A DNA stretch of 64,000 nucleotides. Origin: Mikania micrantha. Lineage: Eukaryota > Streptophyta > Magnoliopsida > Asterales > Asteraceae. Made by a program: the position numbers and the translations under genes. The stretch lies in contig CM018695.1 in the NCBI GenBank assembly GCA_009363875.1, positions 41,765,150 through 41,829,149 of the forward strand, in the 5' to 3' direction. The notes below the pieces were generated by a model, which was not told where the DNA came from, ran no database searches, and was given only the letters and a program-made list of their open reading frames with translations. Below, piece after piece: positions 11,841-23,400 of the stretch. Numbering within the stretch: the first letter of the stretch is position 1; every line of letters starts with the position of its first letter.

Positions 11841-12944
11841 CTGATTGTACAATGTCACAACCCAACCAGGGTGCTTGACTAACGATTGGCTCAAAACACA
11901 AAGTAGCGGAAGACAACATAAATAATTAACAATTTAACCAAAGGTTTGGTCTAAGTATCTAATTTTTACAATATATCTACAAATATGATTTAACTAGTGG
12001 TAGATTGTCTAGAGTTATTGGGTCCATCCAGGCATCAGGACACTTAATTAATCGTTAAGCCAAGTTCTTTAGTTTTAAATGTAGTGTTCTTGTTCAAGCA
12101 ACCAAGTATCCGAGCCATACCTGTGTTCTAATTACCTGAAAGGCATGCTCAAATACGTCAACTATAAAGTTGGTGAGCTCACGAGTTTTAGTATATAGAC
12201 ACAATAATAAATAACATGTGATAATTTAAACCAATACAACCAACCCTGTGCCATGCCCAGGCGTATGCCTCTTATAATGTTAGCTCGTGACAAGGTCACT
12301 CTAATCTGCTTCCCATTCCGAGACTCGTTCATGTCCTCGGTTTAAATGTGTCATGATGAATATATGCCACAACGGTTGACATTAACCTCAGTGGGGTTTC
12401 AACCCTATTTTTATAGGGCCACCCTTTCGGGCCACTATGCGTGGGGGATTCCCCAAGTAGTACTACTCATATACCCACCGGCTCTCCTCCGGAGTTAATG
12501 GCTGTATCTGGCGTTTCATGTCTATGGGAAGCAATTAATTTTCAACGGACGTTTATTATCACATAATCAAAATTTTATAAACAGTTTAGAGCATGCTTTC
12601 AGTATCCCAAAACAGTAAAAAGAAAAGGGATCACATGAACTCACCTGGTTGCTTTAACTAGTTCCTTTTGTTCCTGTACAAATATGTCATTGTGCCCTTA
12701 TGCATGATTGCTATGTTCCCAGAGTTATCACCAAAGCAAGTTCCTATTTGTAATCATCTATACGTGTATAAGTTGTCGATTTCATATATTATGGTTGTTG
12801 ATTGTGGTTGAGCTCTTTGGGTTTTTGTATTTAAGGTTTAATAGTTTAAAGTTTCACTGTATTACCATTGTAACACCCCGCCTCGTTTTACCAGCAATAT
12901 TGTCCGCTTTGCCAAATTATAGCTCACGGCTTTGCTTTTGGTCG

Positions 12945-13020
12945 TCCTGGTGAAAACTTCCCAGGGGGTCACCCATCCAGGATTGTTGTCACCTGAGCAC
13001 GCTTAACTGTGGAGTTCTCC
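12945..13020 (-). ncRNA. 5S rRNA-like segment in left Cassandra LTR
   Basis: The minus strand shows the 5S-type words GGAGAACTCC, GTTAAGCGTGC and GGATGGGTGACC in 5S order. These cover the internal RNA polymerase III promoter part of 5S rRNA. It is LTR-borne 5S-derived sequence, not a functional ribosomal gene. Confidence 0.85.
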
Positions 13021-13137
13021 TCTTATCAACTACCATTAGCCTCAAAACGCGTTGTTGGTATAAGAGGCGGGTTATTACATATGAACCAAGGATCTCTCCT
13101 GTCCACGGCCGATGTGGGATTTGCCTAATGTGTCACA

Positions 13138-13302
13138 TACACCCCCCTTGGGACTCATCGTCCTCGATGAGGTTTGCCCCGCTATCCTCTCTAGCGTGTA
13201 GGATCTGCCTAAGGTGTCCTCCAGACACCCCCCGGGACTCATCGCCCTGGATGAGGTTTGCCCCACATCCCGAACGGCACAAGAGTGGCTCTGATACCAT
13301 TC
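13138..13302 (-). repeat. Cassandra interior with internal duplication
   Basis: 165 bases without an ORF. A block of about 31 bases, GGGACTCATCG followed by GATGAGGTTTGCCCC, occurs twice (about 13151 and 13230). The primer-binding site lies at its right end. Confidence 0.85.
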
Positions 13303-13380
13303 TGTAACACCCCGCCTCGTTTTACCAGCAATATTGTCCGCTTTGCCAAATTATAACTCACGGCTTTGCTTTTGGTTGCC

Positions 13381-13453
13381 CTGGTGAAAACTTCCCTGGG
13401 GTCACCCATCCTAGATTGCTGTCACCTGAGCACGCTTAACTGTGGAGTTCTCC
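13381..13453 (-). ncRNA. 5S rRNA-like segment in right Cassandra LTR
   Basis: Same 5S-derived block as in the left LTR (GTTAAGCGTGC, AGGATGGGTGACC), with a few substitutions. Confidence 0.85.
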
Positions 13454-13945
13454 TCTCATCCACTACCATTAAGCCCCAAACGCGTTGTTGGTATAAGAGG
13501 CGGGTTATTAGATATGAACCAAAGATCTCTCCTGTCCACGGCCGATGTGGGATTTGCCTAAGGTGTCACAACCATACCTAATGATATCTTATTATACAAT
13601 TGTACGCATAAATGTTTGTGCAATGTTATTATTAATTGATGTTTAATATAGTTACTAGTATATGTAGCTAGTATGCTTAGGATCTCTAGGATAAATAAAT
13701 TTTATTATGACCAATGGTCTTAAATTTTATAAATGGTTCACTCTTGTTTGCACGTTTTGAGAGACAATCAATGTCCAAATTGTATAATTATATTCGTGTT
13801 AAAGGTAAATAAACATAGAGTCTTATAAGATTGACAGGATAATTATAATAATGTATTCGCCTAACTTGTTAGCATTAGAGAGAGGTTATATGAATTTCAT
13901 ATAAATTAAATATTAACAATTAACTTTAGTATCTAGGATGTTACA

Positions 13946-14094
13946 CATGTTAGAGTCATTGTTTATACTAAATGTTGTAATTACTATAAATATTGAATAA
14001 AAGAATGTTTAAAAATATTCATAACTAAATTTCTATGTATAAATGAAATTATACATTCTTAGATGAAACTATTATCAAAAATAATAATAAGAAC

Positions 14095-14132
<38 letters not shown>

Positions 14133-14890
14133 AATTTCACTAGCAATATTAATAACGCTACTATTGTCAAATTTAATTAATAGTAAAAATATGAAAATGG
14201 CATAATATCATTTGCTAGAATGAATAATCGTGTTTTTAATAAGCTTTATTATTTGTAAACATATTACAAATCTTTAATGTGTCGAGTAGGATTACTCTTA
14301 TAATATTAGTAAAATTTTTAAATAATCGTAAAGGATTAGAAAATGATTATGTTAATGTTGCTAATAATAAAAATGATACTTATAAAAATAAATAATCCTA
14401 TTATGAATTCCAACGAATTCATGGTTACATAGAAATTTAGTAAAGTAGTGGTAATATGTGTAAAATCATATTAAGATTGAATTAAACATTTGTGTTAAGT
14501 TACTAATTGTTTAACACTATCATTGTATATTATCCTATAAACGTGTATGTATAGTATGTATATGTATATTTAATGATTTAATACCTACTTGAAATCATAT
14601 AAGTATTATACACCTTCATTGAGTTCTAAAAATATAAAATTTTATTTAATTAAAGTTTCAAGGTTATTTTATACTCAATGCATCAAATTCTATATAAATT
14701 ATGTAAGTATCCATATTTTATATGTTAAGACTTGTAATACCCATTTAACTTGTATTTATCATATTTAAATGTACATATATATTACAAGTGTTCTCATTAA
14801 CACTTTGTACAATTTATTATGTTTAACAAATGATTCTAGCTTTCCAAAGTCTTATTATGATTAAACAATTAGTTGGTTTAAAATCTATAA
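13946..14890. other. AT-rich intergenic sequence
   Basis: Very AT-rich with no ORF or recognisable element. It holds an (ATA)n microsatellite at 14095-14130. It directly precedes R copy 2 and may be its continuation, because the matching part of copy 1 lies outside the window. Confidence 0.6.
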
Positions 14891-16828
14891 ATTCATTCAA
14901 GATAAAACTCTAAACATATCTATCGCATATATACTATGATAAAACCAAATTATAAATCATATTCATTAGTCAAGTATTGATATATTTAGTATATGTATAG
15001 ATGTTTATATACATATTTTTGTGTAAGTATTTTATATTTGTGTAATTAGGTATCTTATTTTTATTAATCACTCATGTATAATTATAGTTATTTACGTATA
15101 CGTCTCTGAATCTCTACATAAATCACACATGTTATATGGTTCCAACCAACAATTGCATTTTAAACCAATTATTTCTAATTATATTTTATGTTAGTTAACC
15201 CAAAAGCTCAACCAATTTAGTATATTTGTTTAAACAAATAAACCATATATTAAAAGTTAATGGTGCGCGGTTTTACCTTCCCACTCGTTCGTTTCGCATA
15301 TCCAAACCGATTAAATTATGCGTACGCTTGTTTCATAAGTCAAACATGTTTCTAAACTCGTTTTTACGTAACGAATACAACCGAGCGCTTCGTTTTTGCT
15401 GTTGACCAAGGCTGTCCGGGTTTGACGCATCCTATACGTGTCTGACTTTTGTTGACCGAAGCTTGGAACACACTAAAACCCTAAATCCTGTCGCCTCCAG
15501 CTTGGACCATCACTGTGGCTGCTACATCACCACCACTAACCTCAAGAAGCCGGTTATAGAGTGGGGACTTGGACCGAACAGCCTGCACCTCCACCCGAAC
15601 CATCGTCCACCCCGTGATGACCACTCTATCCCCGCCTCCACCTACAACAACACCACCGGTCATGGCAGCACCCCACCGGAGACAAATCACCGCGCGAATG
15701 AACCATCAAAAAGAACATATCAGCACTAAAACGATCAAATAGACAACATGCATGTGGAAATTGGGGCTCGTGGAGTTGTTTCTTACCTTTGTTTTTCGAC
15801 TGGATGAGGAGAATCATCGGAACCACGGTGGTCCTTGCAGGAACCGTAGCCTTTATCACCTCTACATGTCTCCTTTTTGGTCCTCATTCATCGTCTGAAC
15901 CGTCCACACCCTGCTCGAGACCTGGCCTCAGCCCGTAGCCACCATTCGTTTAATAATAAACCCTAGCCGTTGTCATCTTCTCACCCCGTTTTGATCCTTC
16001 TAGAATCGGTATCTTGCAATGCAGAAGAAGCAAAGGTTGTAGGACTGGATAAGAGGAGATCGATGGTGTGTTTTTCTTGTCTCGCTGCCGCGGCTCGGCT
16101 CCGCCCTAGCACCGCCGTGGCTCTGCCGGTCTCCACCCTCAGCTCCCGATCTCTCTCATGGTGTGTTCAAGTGGCTGCACACACACACACACACGTATGT
16201 GTGTATCACGCCTGGACAAAAATGAGGGGCAACAAAGTGGGTATTCCTTTTTATACTTAGGGTGTAACTAGGGTTTAACACACGTATCTTTCTCGTCTCG
16301 CGATCGCATCTCGTTTTCGTTTAACATTCTCTACCCGACACTTTCTAACTTACGTAAAATAACTTATAATAATATGAGAATGTTTATTTTGTTTGTTAAA
16401 ATTAAATCGGTTAACTAATTACGTTGAAAGGCCTTAATATCGTGTATACGGCATTTTTGACTGATTTTAAATGTTTTCGCGCTCCAAATAAGATTCTTAT
16501 ATTTTTAATATCACTAATATTTTTAAAATAAGTATTTATCAATGCTATTTACCTCAGCTCGTGAGTTAGAACGTTTAATTAGTTAATACCGGTGTTCACA
16601 CATCAAGTTTTGTTTTATAACCTTCATTTGCATGCCTCGACCTAACGTGTACGGATGAGTTATCTTTTAAATTTATTGGTAATAATATTATCATCACTTT
16701 ATGGTAGCTATCTACTTTAGTTTATCCATCACAGTTCAGATGATAGTGTGATCGAACGTTCGTTTAACTTACTTCACTGTTTACATAAACACTCGTTATA
16801 TGTTCGTCTTAATCATCCCTTTAGATAG
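14891..16828 (-). repeat. R repeat, copy 2
   Basis: Aligns with bases 1-1950 throughout, with small indels (offset drifts from 14890 to 14878). A TATAAAAAGG box on the minus strand lies at 16246-16255. A short CA/TG-type microsatellite is near 16176. Classification as LTR-derived is inferred as for copy 1. Confidence 0.55.
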
Positions 16829-16906
16829 TGTTGGTTTGGTGAATCTGATCTGGATCGAATCAAGAAGCTCTATGAATAATTAAACACGTGCGGAATGCAT
16901 GTTTAA
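16829..16906 (-). repeat. Reverse Copia-like LTR, left part
   Basis: The first 78 bases of a minus-oriented LTR of the Copia-like family. It ends in TTTAA (16902-16906) where element 2 has inserted. The LTR resumes at 26333 on the other side of element 2. Confidence 0.9.
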
Positions 16907-17438
16907 TGTTAGTGCATTTTTGTAATAGTTTGCTATTCAAAATGTATTTTATAGAAGTATTTGTATAGGTTCGGCTTAGGTTGTGCTTAGGTTCGTCTGG
17001 CCCACGAACCTAGGCAGGTTCGACGAACCTATTTCTTTGATAGGTTTGGCGAACCTATAACTTTGGAAAGATTCAGCGAACCTATAGGTTTGGCAACCTA
17101 GGTTCGCCCAGTGAACCTCAAGGTTCGGCTGGCGAACCTAGAGGTTCGGCTAAGGATAGGTTCGGCTGACAGAAGCTGTGTATATATAGAAGGTTTGTCT
17201 GATATTCTGTAGACTCTGGCAGAACTTTGAGAACTTCAGAAAACCTGAGTGTGTATTCTCTGTGTGAGAAACTTTTTGTGTGAAAGATTTGTAATCAATT
17301 GATTGATTAATACAAGAAGGTGTTTATGAAATTACTTGTTCTTCTTTGATTCTTTAGAGATTAAACATGGATTCCGTACGTGTTTGATTGTTCATAGAAC
17401 TTCTTCATTTGCTCATGATTCAATTCACCAAATCAACA
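16907..17438 (+). repeat. 5' LTR of element 2
   Basis: 532 bases, TGTTAG to ATCAACA. Inverted GGTTCG/CGAACC words fill about 16970-17165; a TATATATA box is at 17181-17188. It carries private changes near 17405 not shared with the LTRs at 2029 and 25800. Confidence 0.95.
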
Positions 17439-17439
17439 G

Positions 17440-17450
17440 TGGTATCAGAG
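17440..17450 (+). promoter_or_regulatory. Primer-binding site of element 2
   Basis: TGGTATCAGAG, complementary to the 3' end of initiator Met tRNA, starts two bases after the LTR end. Confidence 0.93.
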
Positions 17451-18117
17451 AATTTGGTGAAGTTCTACACAAGTTTTATTAAAGAATTCAAGTGATTTGA
17501 AGATTATGGCTCAAATTTCTTCTTTTCTTGTTGATTGATTGCTGTTTTGAGTTTGATTTCATCATAAATTGTTGTGGAATACAAAAATTCACGATTTGGT
17601 AGTGTTAATTTGATGATTTGGAAGGATTTTCTTAAAATTTTGGAAGGTTTCCCTCCAAAATTTCGAATTTTGCTGTACAGGTTTGTGAGCCGAACCTGTG
17701 AGTAGCGAGAACAAAAGGTTCGCTGGAACTGATAATTTTTTGAGGTTCGTGGATTTTCAGCTAAGGTTCGTTGTTTTCTACAAGGTTCGTCTGAGGTTTT
17801 CTGCAAGGTTCGTCTCAGGTTCAGTTGCAAGGTTTGTCTGATAGTTCGCCTGAAGGTTCGTTGCAGTTTCAGCAGAGGTTCGTCTGAGTTGAGGTTCACT
17901 TGTCTCAAGGTTCGTTGCTTGAGGTTCGCAGCTTAAGGTTCGTGTGATTGTAGGTTTGTGACTGGAAAGGTTTGCTTCTTAAGGTTTGTGTGATACAGGT
18001 TCGTCTGATTAAAGGTTCGTGTGACTGAAGGTTCGTTCAGTTCACACATTGCTGAAGGTTCGCCTGATTCAAAGGTTCGTAAGGTGAAAAGGTTCGCTGT
18101 TTAGAAGTTTTGAAATT
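17451..18117 (+). repeat. Leader of element 2 with GGTTCG swarm
   Basis: Non-coding leader. GGTTCG occurs about 17 times between 17718 and 18100, all plus strand, with diverse spacers; a few decayed to GGTTTG or GGTTCA. It ends directly at the gag ATG. Confidence 0.9.
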
Positions 18118-19544
18118 ATGGCGGAGATGTATGCTGCAATGGCTAGTCAGAATACTAAGATTCAGAGCATTCTGATTAGTGAAACCGAAGTGGGAAGTAC
18201 GTACAAAGTGCCAAAGCTGCTAGATTTGGCACACTATGACAATTGGAAGGGTAGATTTGAAACACATCTTAATGGAACGGATACAAATATTTGGGAACGT
18301 ATTCTATCACCACATGAAAGACCGAGAGTTGTGGAACTGATTTATATCAACTTTTAGAAAGACTTGATGTTGATGAGAGAAAGAAGTATGATTCAGAGAA
18401 AAAGGCGTATTGTATGCTTAGCCAGGCCATTCCAAATCAGATCTTACATCAATTTGATGAGCACAAGACTTCTTATAGTCTATGGAATGCCTTGAAAGCT
18501 AGAGTTGAGTGTAATACAAATCTGAAGAAGATGAAAGCTACAGACATTCGTAAAGAATTTGAAAACTTCAATTTCATAGGCAATGAAAGTCTGGAAGCAT
18601 TAATTACAATATACAGACATCTGCTGACAGAAGTGAGAAAGTGTGGCATCGAATATTCTGAAGATGAAAAGCTTCATTGCCTTGTTGATGCTTTACCTGA
18701 CAACTGGAACTCTTTAGTGTTGATCCTGAGAAAGAATTTACCAGGACTGACCTTGGTAGAATTTGTTCAAAAACTTGAGGAACAAGAGATGAAGGATAAA
18801 AGGAAAGCGCGAAGAGTGAATGTTACACAAGATCCTTCATTATATGGTGGTTCTGTAGTTACACCACCGGCTTCATCTACTGTAACATTTGTACATTTAG
18901 TCATGGTAGTGGTAAACAGTGTTAGAACAAATGTGTTTTCATATCAAATCAATCAATGTGATTCATGTGTTCATAATGTGCTTGTGTGTTAGGATCTTTA
19001 TTATTTAGGAACAAGTATGTATTATTTATTTACAGTCGAGTTCGCTAGGCAAGAACAGTATCGTATTATATCGAAACAGTGGTGGGACGGCGTCAGGTAC
19101 GGCAGGTAGCTGGAATCCGGGGTATGTCCTATACATATACTGCGTTCGGTGTAATGGGATAGTGTTAGTGCATAGTGTTGAGACGAATATTATGACAATT
19201 AATTAAACAAAAGTCGTAATACGTAAGCGAGACTGAGTATAGTTATGGGTGACGATCCATAATGATACGAATGTTGAACTTATAATTATGATTAAACTGC
19301 TTTGAACATTTTAAACGATCGAAAAACGTATGCGATTGCGGGTATACACGTAATTGCGGTCGTTTAACGATCTGTCAACACACGAAGAGTAAAAATAATT
19401 AAAATAATTATTTTACACTTTTACAATTTTGAAACTCATCAAAATGATGAGAATATTAATCCTTTATTTTAAATCGCGTAAAATACGCGTTACGTTCCGG
19501 AAACGCGAACCGAGCGACCGAAGCGAACCCGAATACCACGAGGG

Positions 19545-19552
19545 TATATAAA
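19545..19552 (+). promoter_or_regulatory. TATA box of the solo LTR
   Basis: TATATAAA in GGGTATATAAACACC, followed about 40-55 bases on by a CT-rich run (TTTCTCTCTCTAG) that fits a plant transcription start region. Function is inferred from position. Confidence 0.7.
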
Positions 19553-19917
19553 CACCAAATGAGGTGTTTATTCTCATTTAATTCAACCAACAACCCTTTC
19601 TCTCTCTAGATTTTCGTCCAACCTCTCTCTCTCTAGAAAACCGATCTTCAAACGCGTATAACTTCTTCGTTTCTCAACGGATTTCGGTGTTCTTGGCGTC
19701 CACGCGAAGCTCTTGACGAGTACTACACGGAAGTACAAAGGATCGAGTGAAAAAGCTAAAAAATGGGGTTTTGTTGTGTGTGTGTTCGAAAGTGGTGTCA
19801 CCCGTTTTTAGGAACCATGTATATGCTCGGGAACCCACGAAAACCTTTCTGGTACATCTCGAAGTATAACCCACTCAGGCCAGAGGTTACAGGGTGGTAA
19901 TGTTGGAGTCACAATAC

Positions 19918-20430
19918 AGGTTCGTGAGGCTCATGGAATCGAGCGAACCTTCTTGACTGAGAAGAAGCTGAGCCGAACCTGTTAGGGTTTCCTGGCCGAA
20001 CCATTTGGGCTACGGCGAACCTTAACGAACCCTGCATGGTTCGTTGAGCAACCAGCCGAACCCTAGGGATCTTCACGAACCTGCCTCAAGCCTCCATGTA
20101 CCCCACGAACCTTCTGGTTGTCTCGAACCATTGAGATGTAGCCGAACCAATGCATGCAGCGAACCTAAGTCATTAGGGCGAACCCATGCAGACGAACCAT
20201 CATTTTAGACGAACCCTTGGTTGATCAGCACTAACCGCGAACCCTTACACCCCTAGCCGAGCCTTGTTACAACTCTTTGGACCCCGAACCTATGTGCCAC
20301 AATCTAAGGGAAACGAACCTTATTGCATGCTAGTCTCACGAACCTTGTTGCAACTACCATGGGCGAAACTTATTCCTTTATGGGAGCCGAACCTTCACCC
20401 ATGGCAGCCTATAGGTTCGCTACCATGGTG
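19918..20430 (-). repeat. CGAACC/GGTTCG swarm in solo Gypsy LTR
   Basis: About 22 copies of CGAACC (GGTTCG on the minus strand) in about 510 bases, with only one or two in the opposite sense. Spacers are unrelated. The word is the same as in the Copia-like leaders, but this is a Gypsy LTR and the sense is reversed. Confidence 0.9.
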
Positions 20431-23400
20431 TGGAAACCATGAAGAATTTCGGCCCAACCCAATTATACTTAGCCCAATTTCACTAGTAATCGGCCCCATA
20501 GGTGAAACCAAGCCCAAGGAAGCTAGGTCGGCCCAATATCGCCCTTGGAAACTACATGGCCCATATACAGTGGTTGGCCCAACAATTTAACTAGATGGAC
20601 CACACATCCTAAATCAAGCCCAATTGAGTGAAATCGGCCCAATGATTTATTCTTTGGCCCACATTACACCCAATTGGCCCATGTTTAAACTAATAGGCCC
20701 ATGACCTTAATAAAAGTCCACCGTGTTTTCATGGGCTCAAGGCCCAATGATTGGCCCACAACTTAAAATAGTTGTGAGTTGATCTTAATTGGGTTAAGTT
20801 ATAACTCAACATAATCATGAGACCAAATCGTAATCTCAAAGTTATAAACAATTGGAGCATCTTTTCAAAATACATGTTAATCAATGGAAATCAAAAATCA
20901 TCAACACTTGTTATGTTATGCATACAAGCTATGCATAAAAGAACATGACACTTCTTTCACACGGAACAACTTTCAATCAAGTGACTCAAATCTTGACTTT
21001 CAAGTTCATACAACGTTTCCAAACATGAGAACAAGTATTCATGAGTTAACCAAATCATGATAACACAATTCAATGAATCAAAGTTTAGACAATTATAAAT
21101 CTTATATCTTATGTATGATTACAATGATATAGGAACCAGTTAGAAGTCATGTTTGCTACTTGCTATTTGTTATAGTTCAGAGTCTACTGCAGACAGGTGA
21201 GAACATTATCCCCTCTTTTACTGCTTTTCAACTGTTTTGGGGTGGAACACATGATCAAATACACTATTTACAATTGTATTTCATTACACAAGATGTATGC
21301 TATTTTACAAACAACACAGGTTCATGGTACAAATTCATCCGATTATTCAACTGTTTTAAAGGAATTCATCACTTGTTTTAAAGGATTATCAACTGTTTTA
21401 AAGGATTTTATCAACTATTAAACACTTTCTACTAAAAAGGTTTTATAAAGACTCTTTATACTGTTTTGTAGCAGTTGTACTCTAATAGTTTTTATAAAAG
21501 ATAAACACTTTTAAATAATGGATTTTATAAACTCTTTTGTCATAAACTCGTGTTTTTGAAATTAATACTTATCAAATAAGGCATAAACACACTGGTTTTA
21601 AAGCAAAGTTCAAAAGCATGGTGTCCATTGTTGTGAACAAACTTATAAACACATCAAGTTTCATATTCATTAGCATTAGTACTGGGTGATCACAACAAGG
21701 GAAAGCGGACACATTGGGACATACCAAAATGGAGTTATCTTTTAAATTTGTTTTATAAGCTAACTACAGGTTTGGTTTCATTATAGTTTTATCAAAACTG
21801 CTGATACATTATCTAACTCCAAACGTAGTTTGGGACTTGATTATATGTTGGCTTCTTTAGTAAATAGTCTTTGGACTGTTTACCACGTTTGACATACTTG
21901 ATGTTAGTTTGGGTTGCAACTCATCCATGTAATTCAATTATTGCTTTATTATACTTATGCCTTACAATGCAAATTCATGTTTACAAATGTTAAACCTATT
22001 GTTCTCACCAACTACTTCTGTAGTTGACAGTTACTTTTCACGTGTTTCAGGTAATCAGGTTTAAGACTTTCTAAGGGACAACTAAGGAGACCACTCTAAG
22101 ATAGAACAAGATGAAGAAACATGCTAGGATGGATTAGAAACACACCAAATCCTAATTGTTTAATTGTCTTGTTTGAAGTCTTATTTTGTAACTATATTTT
22201 GGGTCCGTAGTTGTCTTTCTTTTGGTAGATAGATTGTCTGTAACTAAACAATTGTCTTAACATTATGAACTTAGTAATCCGTTGTGGTTGTTCTTATTCA
22301 ATACTTGTGCATGATTCAACTGTTCATACGTCACCGCGCCGTGGATTCCGCACGCGGCGCGGGGGTGTGACATCTACCAAGATTCAGACAGCATTTGTGT
22401 CTAGTACTTCTGATAGTACTCATGTTCCTTCTGCATCTACAAGTTCCAGTTCATCCTATGCTAACTACGAGAAGAAGTCTGACTCGACACCACCTCCTGT
22501 TCAGCTAAATACTACCAATCTGGGAAAAGTTACTATTGAAGCTGTCAGGGATCACATGTCTATTCTATCTTGTGTTGTCAGTGCATACGACGAACAAGTT
22601 GCATGAAGGATTGGAAATGCTAATCTGACATTTGAAGACTATGAACAAATCGATGATGATGAAATGGAACTGATCGATACACAATGGGCACTGGCGAGTG
22701 TTATTCGAAGAATCAATCGTTATGAGAAGAAGACGGGCAAGAAATTCACTTTCGACCGCAACACCAAATTTGGATTCAATCCAAAGTCTACTCAGTGCTA
22801 TAACTGGGGTGAGCTAGGTCACTTTTCCATAGAATGCAAGAATCCTAAGAAACAAGGGAATCTAAACCCATTTAAGCCGGAGGAAACTTATCAGAAAAAG
22901 AAAGAAAAATATGAAGAATCATCATCTAAAGCTTTGGTGAGTCAAGCGAATGAGGGCTATTACTAGGGGAAGCAGTATGATGAATTGATGGGTGCTTTTA
23001 TGGCTTCATTGGAAGACGAACTTGGTAAAGGCAAAGAGAAAGTGGATGAGGTAAATAAGGATCTGTTAGAGATCATAGATAAACTGAAAGAGATGAATGC
23101 TCAGCTAACTGCTGATCTGATAGAGTGCACAGAAGCAAACAAGAAGCTGATTTTAAGAGAAAAATCTTTTCACAAAAAGATAATTGATCTAGGTAAAGAA
23201 AATGAAGATCTGAAAATCAAAGTTTTACAAAATAACCATGCTGTGTCTGTGCATCTTGAATCAGTTCAGAAGTTGAAGGTTGAGTTATCAGCAGCAAAAG
23301 TTGAAGCAAAAGTAAACAAGAGCAAGCTTGAAAACTATCAAAATTCTAAGTATGTCATTGATTACTTTGCTGCCATGCAAAGGTCATCACATGATGTGAC

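Larger units (their letters stand above)
12869..13570 (-). mobile_element. Cassandra: Cassandra-type TRIM, complete
   Basis: Two direct LTRs, 12869-13137 (269 bp) and 13303-13570 (268 bp), flank a 165-bp non-coding interior. The five-base target duplication ACCAT is at 12864-12868 and 13571-13575. On the minus strand the order is 5' LTR (right), a TGGTATCAGAGCC primer-binding site just after the LTR end GTGTTACA (about 13288-13302), interior, a G-rich polypurine tract, 3' LTR (left). Each LTR carries 5S rRNA-like sequence, the hallmark of Cassandra. The element has no protein and must use enzymes of other LTR elements. Confidence 0.93.
11853..13945 (-). repeat. Probable solo Gypsy LTR (split by Cassandra)
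   Basis: Left edge TGTCACAACCC and right edge GGATGTTACA are the reverse of a TGTAACATCC...GGGTTGTGACA LTR. The same family appears at 51133-52150, where a primer-binding site follows it. It contains the conserved hairpin-like word CAACTATAAAGTTGGTGAG (12169-12187). Subtracting the 702-base insertion and its repeat leaves about 1.39 kb. I found no matching target duplication, so the right edge is an inference. Confidence 0.6.
18881..22372 (+). mobile_element. Solo Gypsy LTR inside element-2 gag
   Basis: Starts TGTAACATTTG, ends GGGGTGTGACA, and is flanked by TCTAC at 18876-18880 and 22373-22377. It is 3,492 bases, without internal coding or primer site, so it is a solo LTR left by recombination between two LTRs. 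Order inside: AT-rich U3, promoter at 19545, CT-rich probable start region, CGAACC swarm 19918-20430, GGCCCA-rich block 20450-20770, AT-rich part, conserved TCACCAACTAC/GTAGTTGAC stem near 22010. Confidence 0.95.

Noticed and set aside
20264..20590. 108-codon frame in the solo LTR
   Set aside because: It lies inside a defined non-coding LTR and is composed of CGAACC and GGCCCA repeat words.
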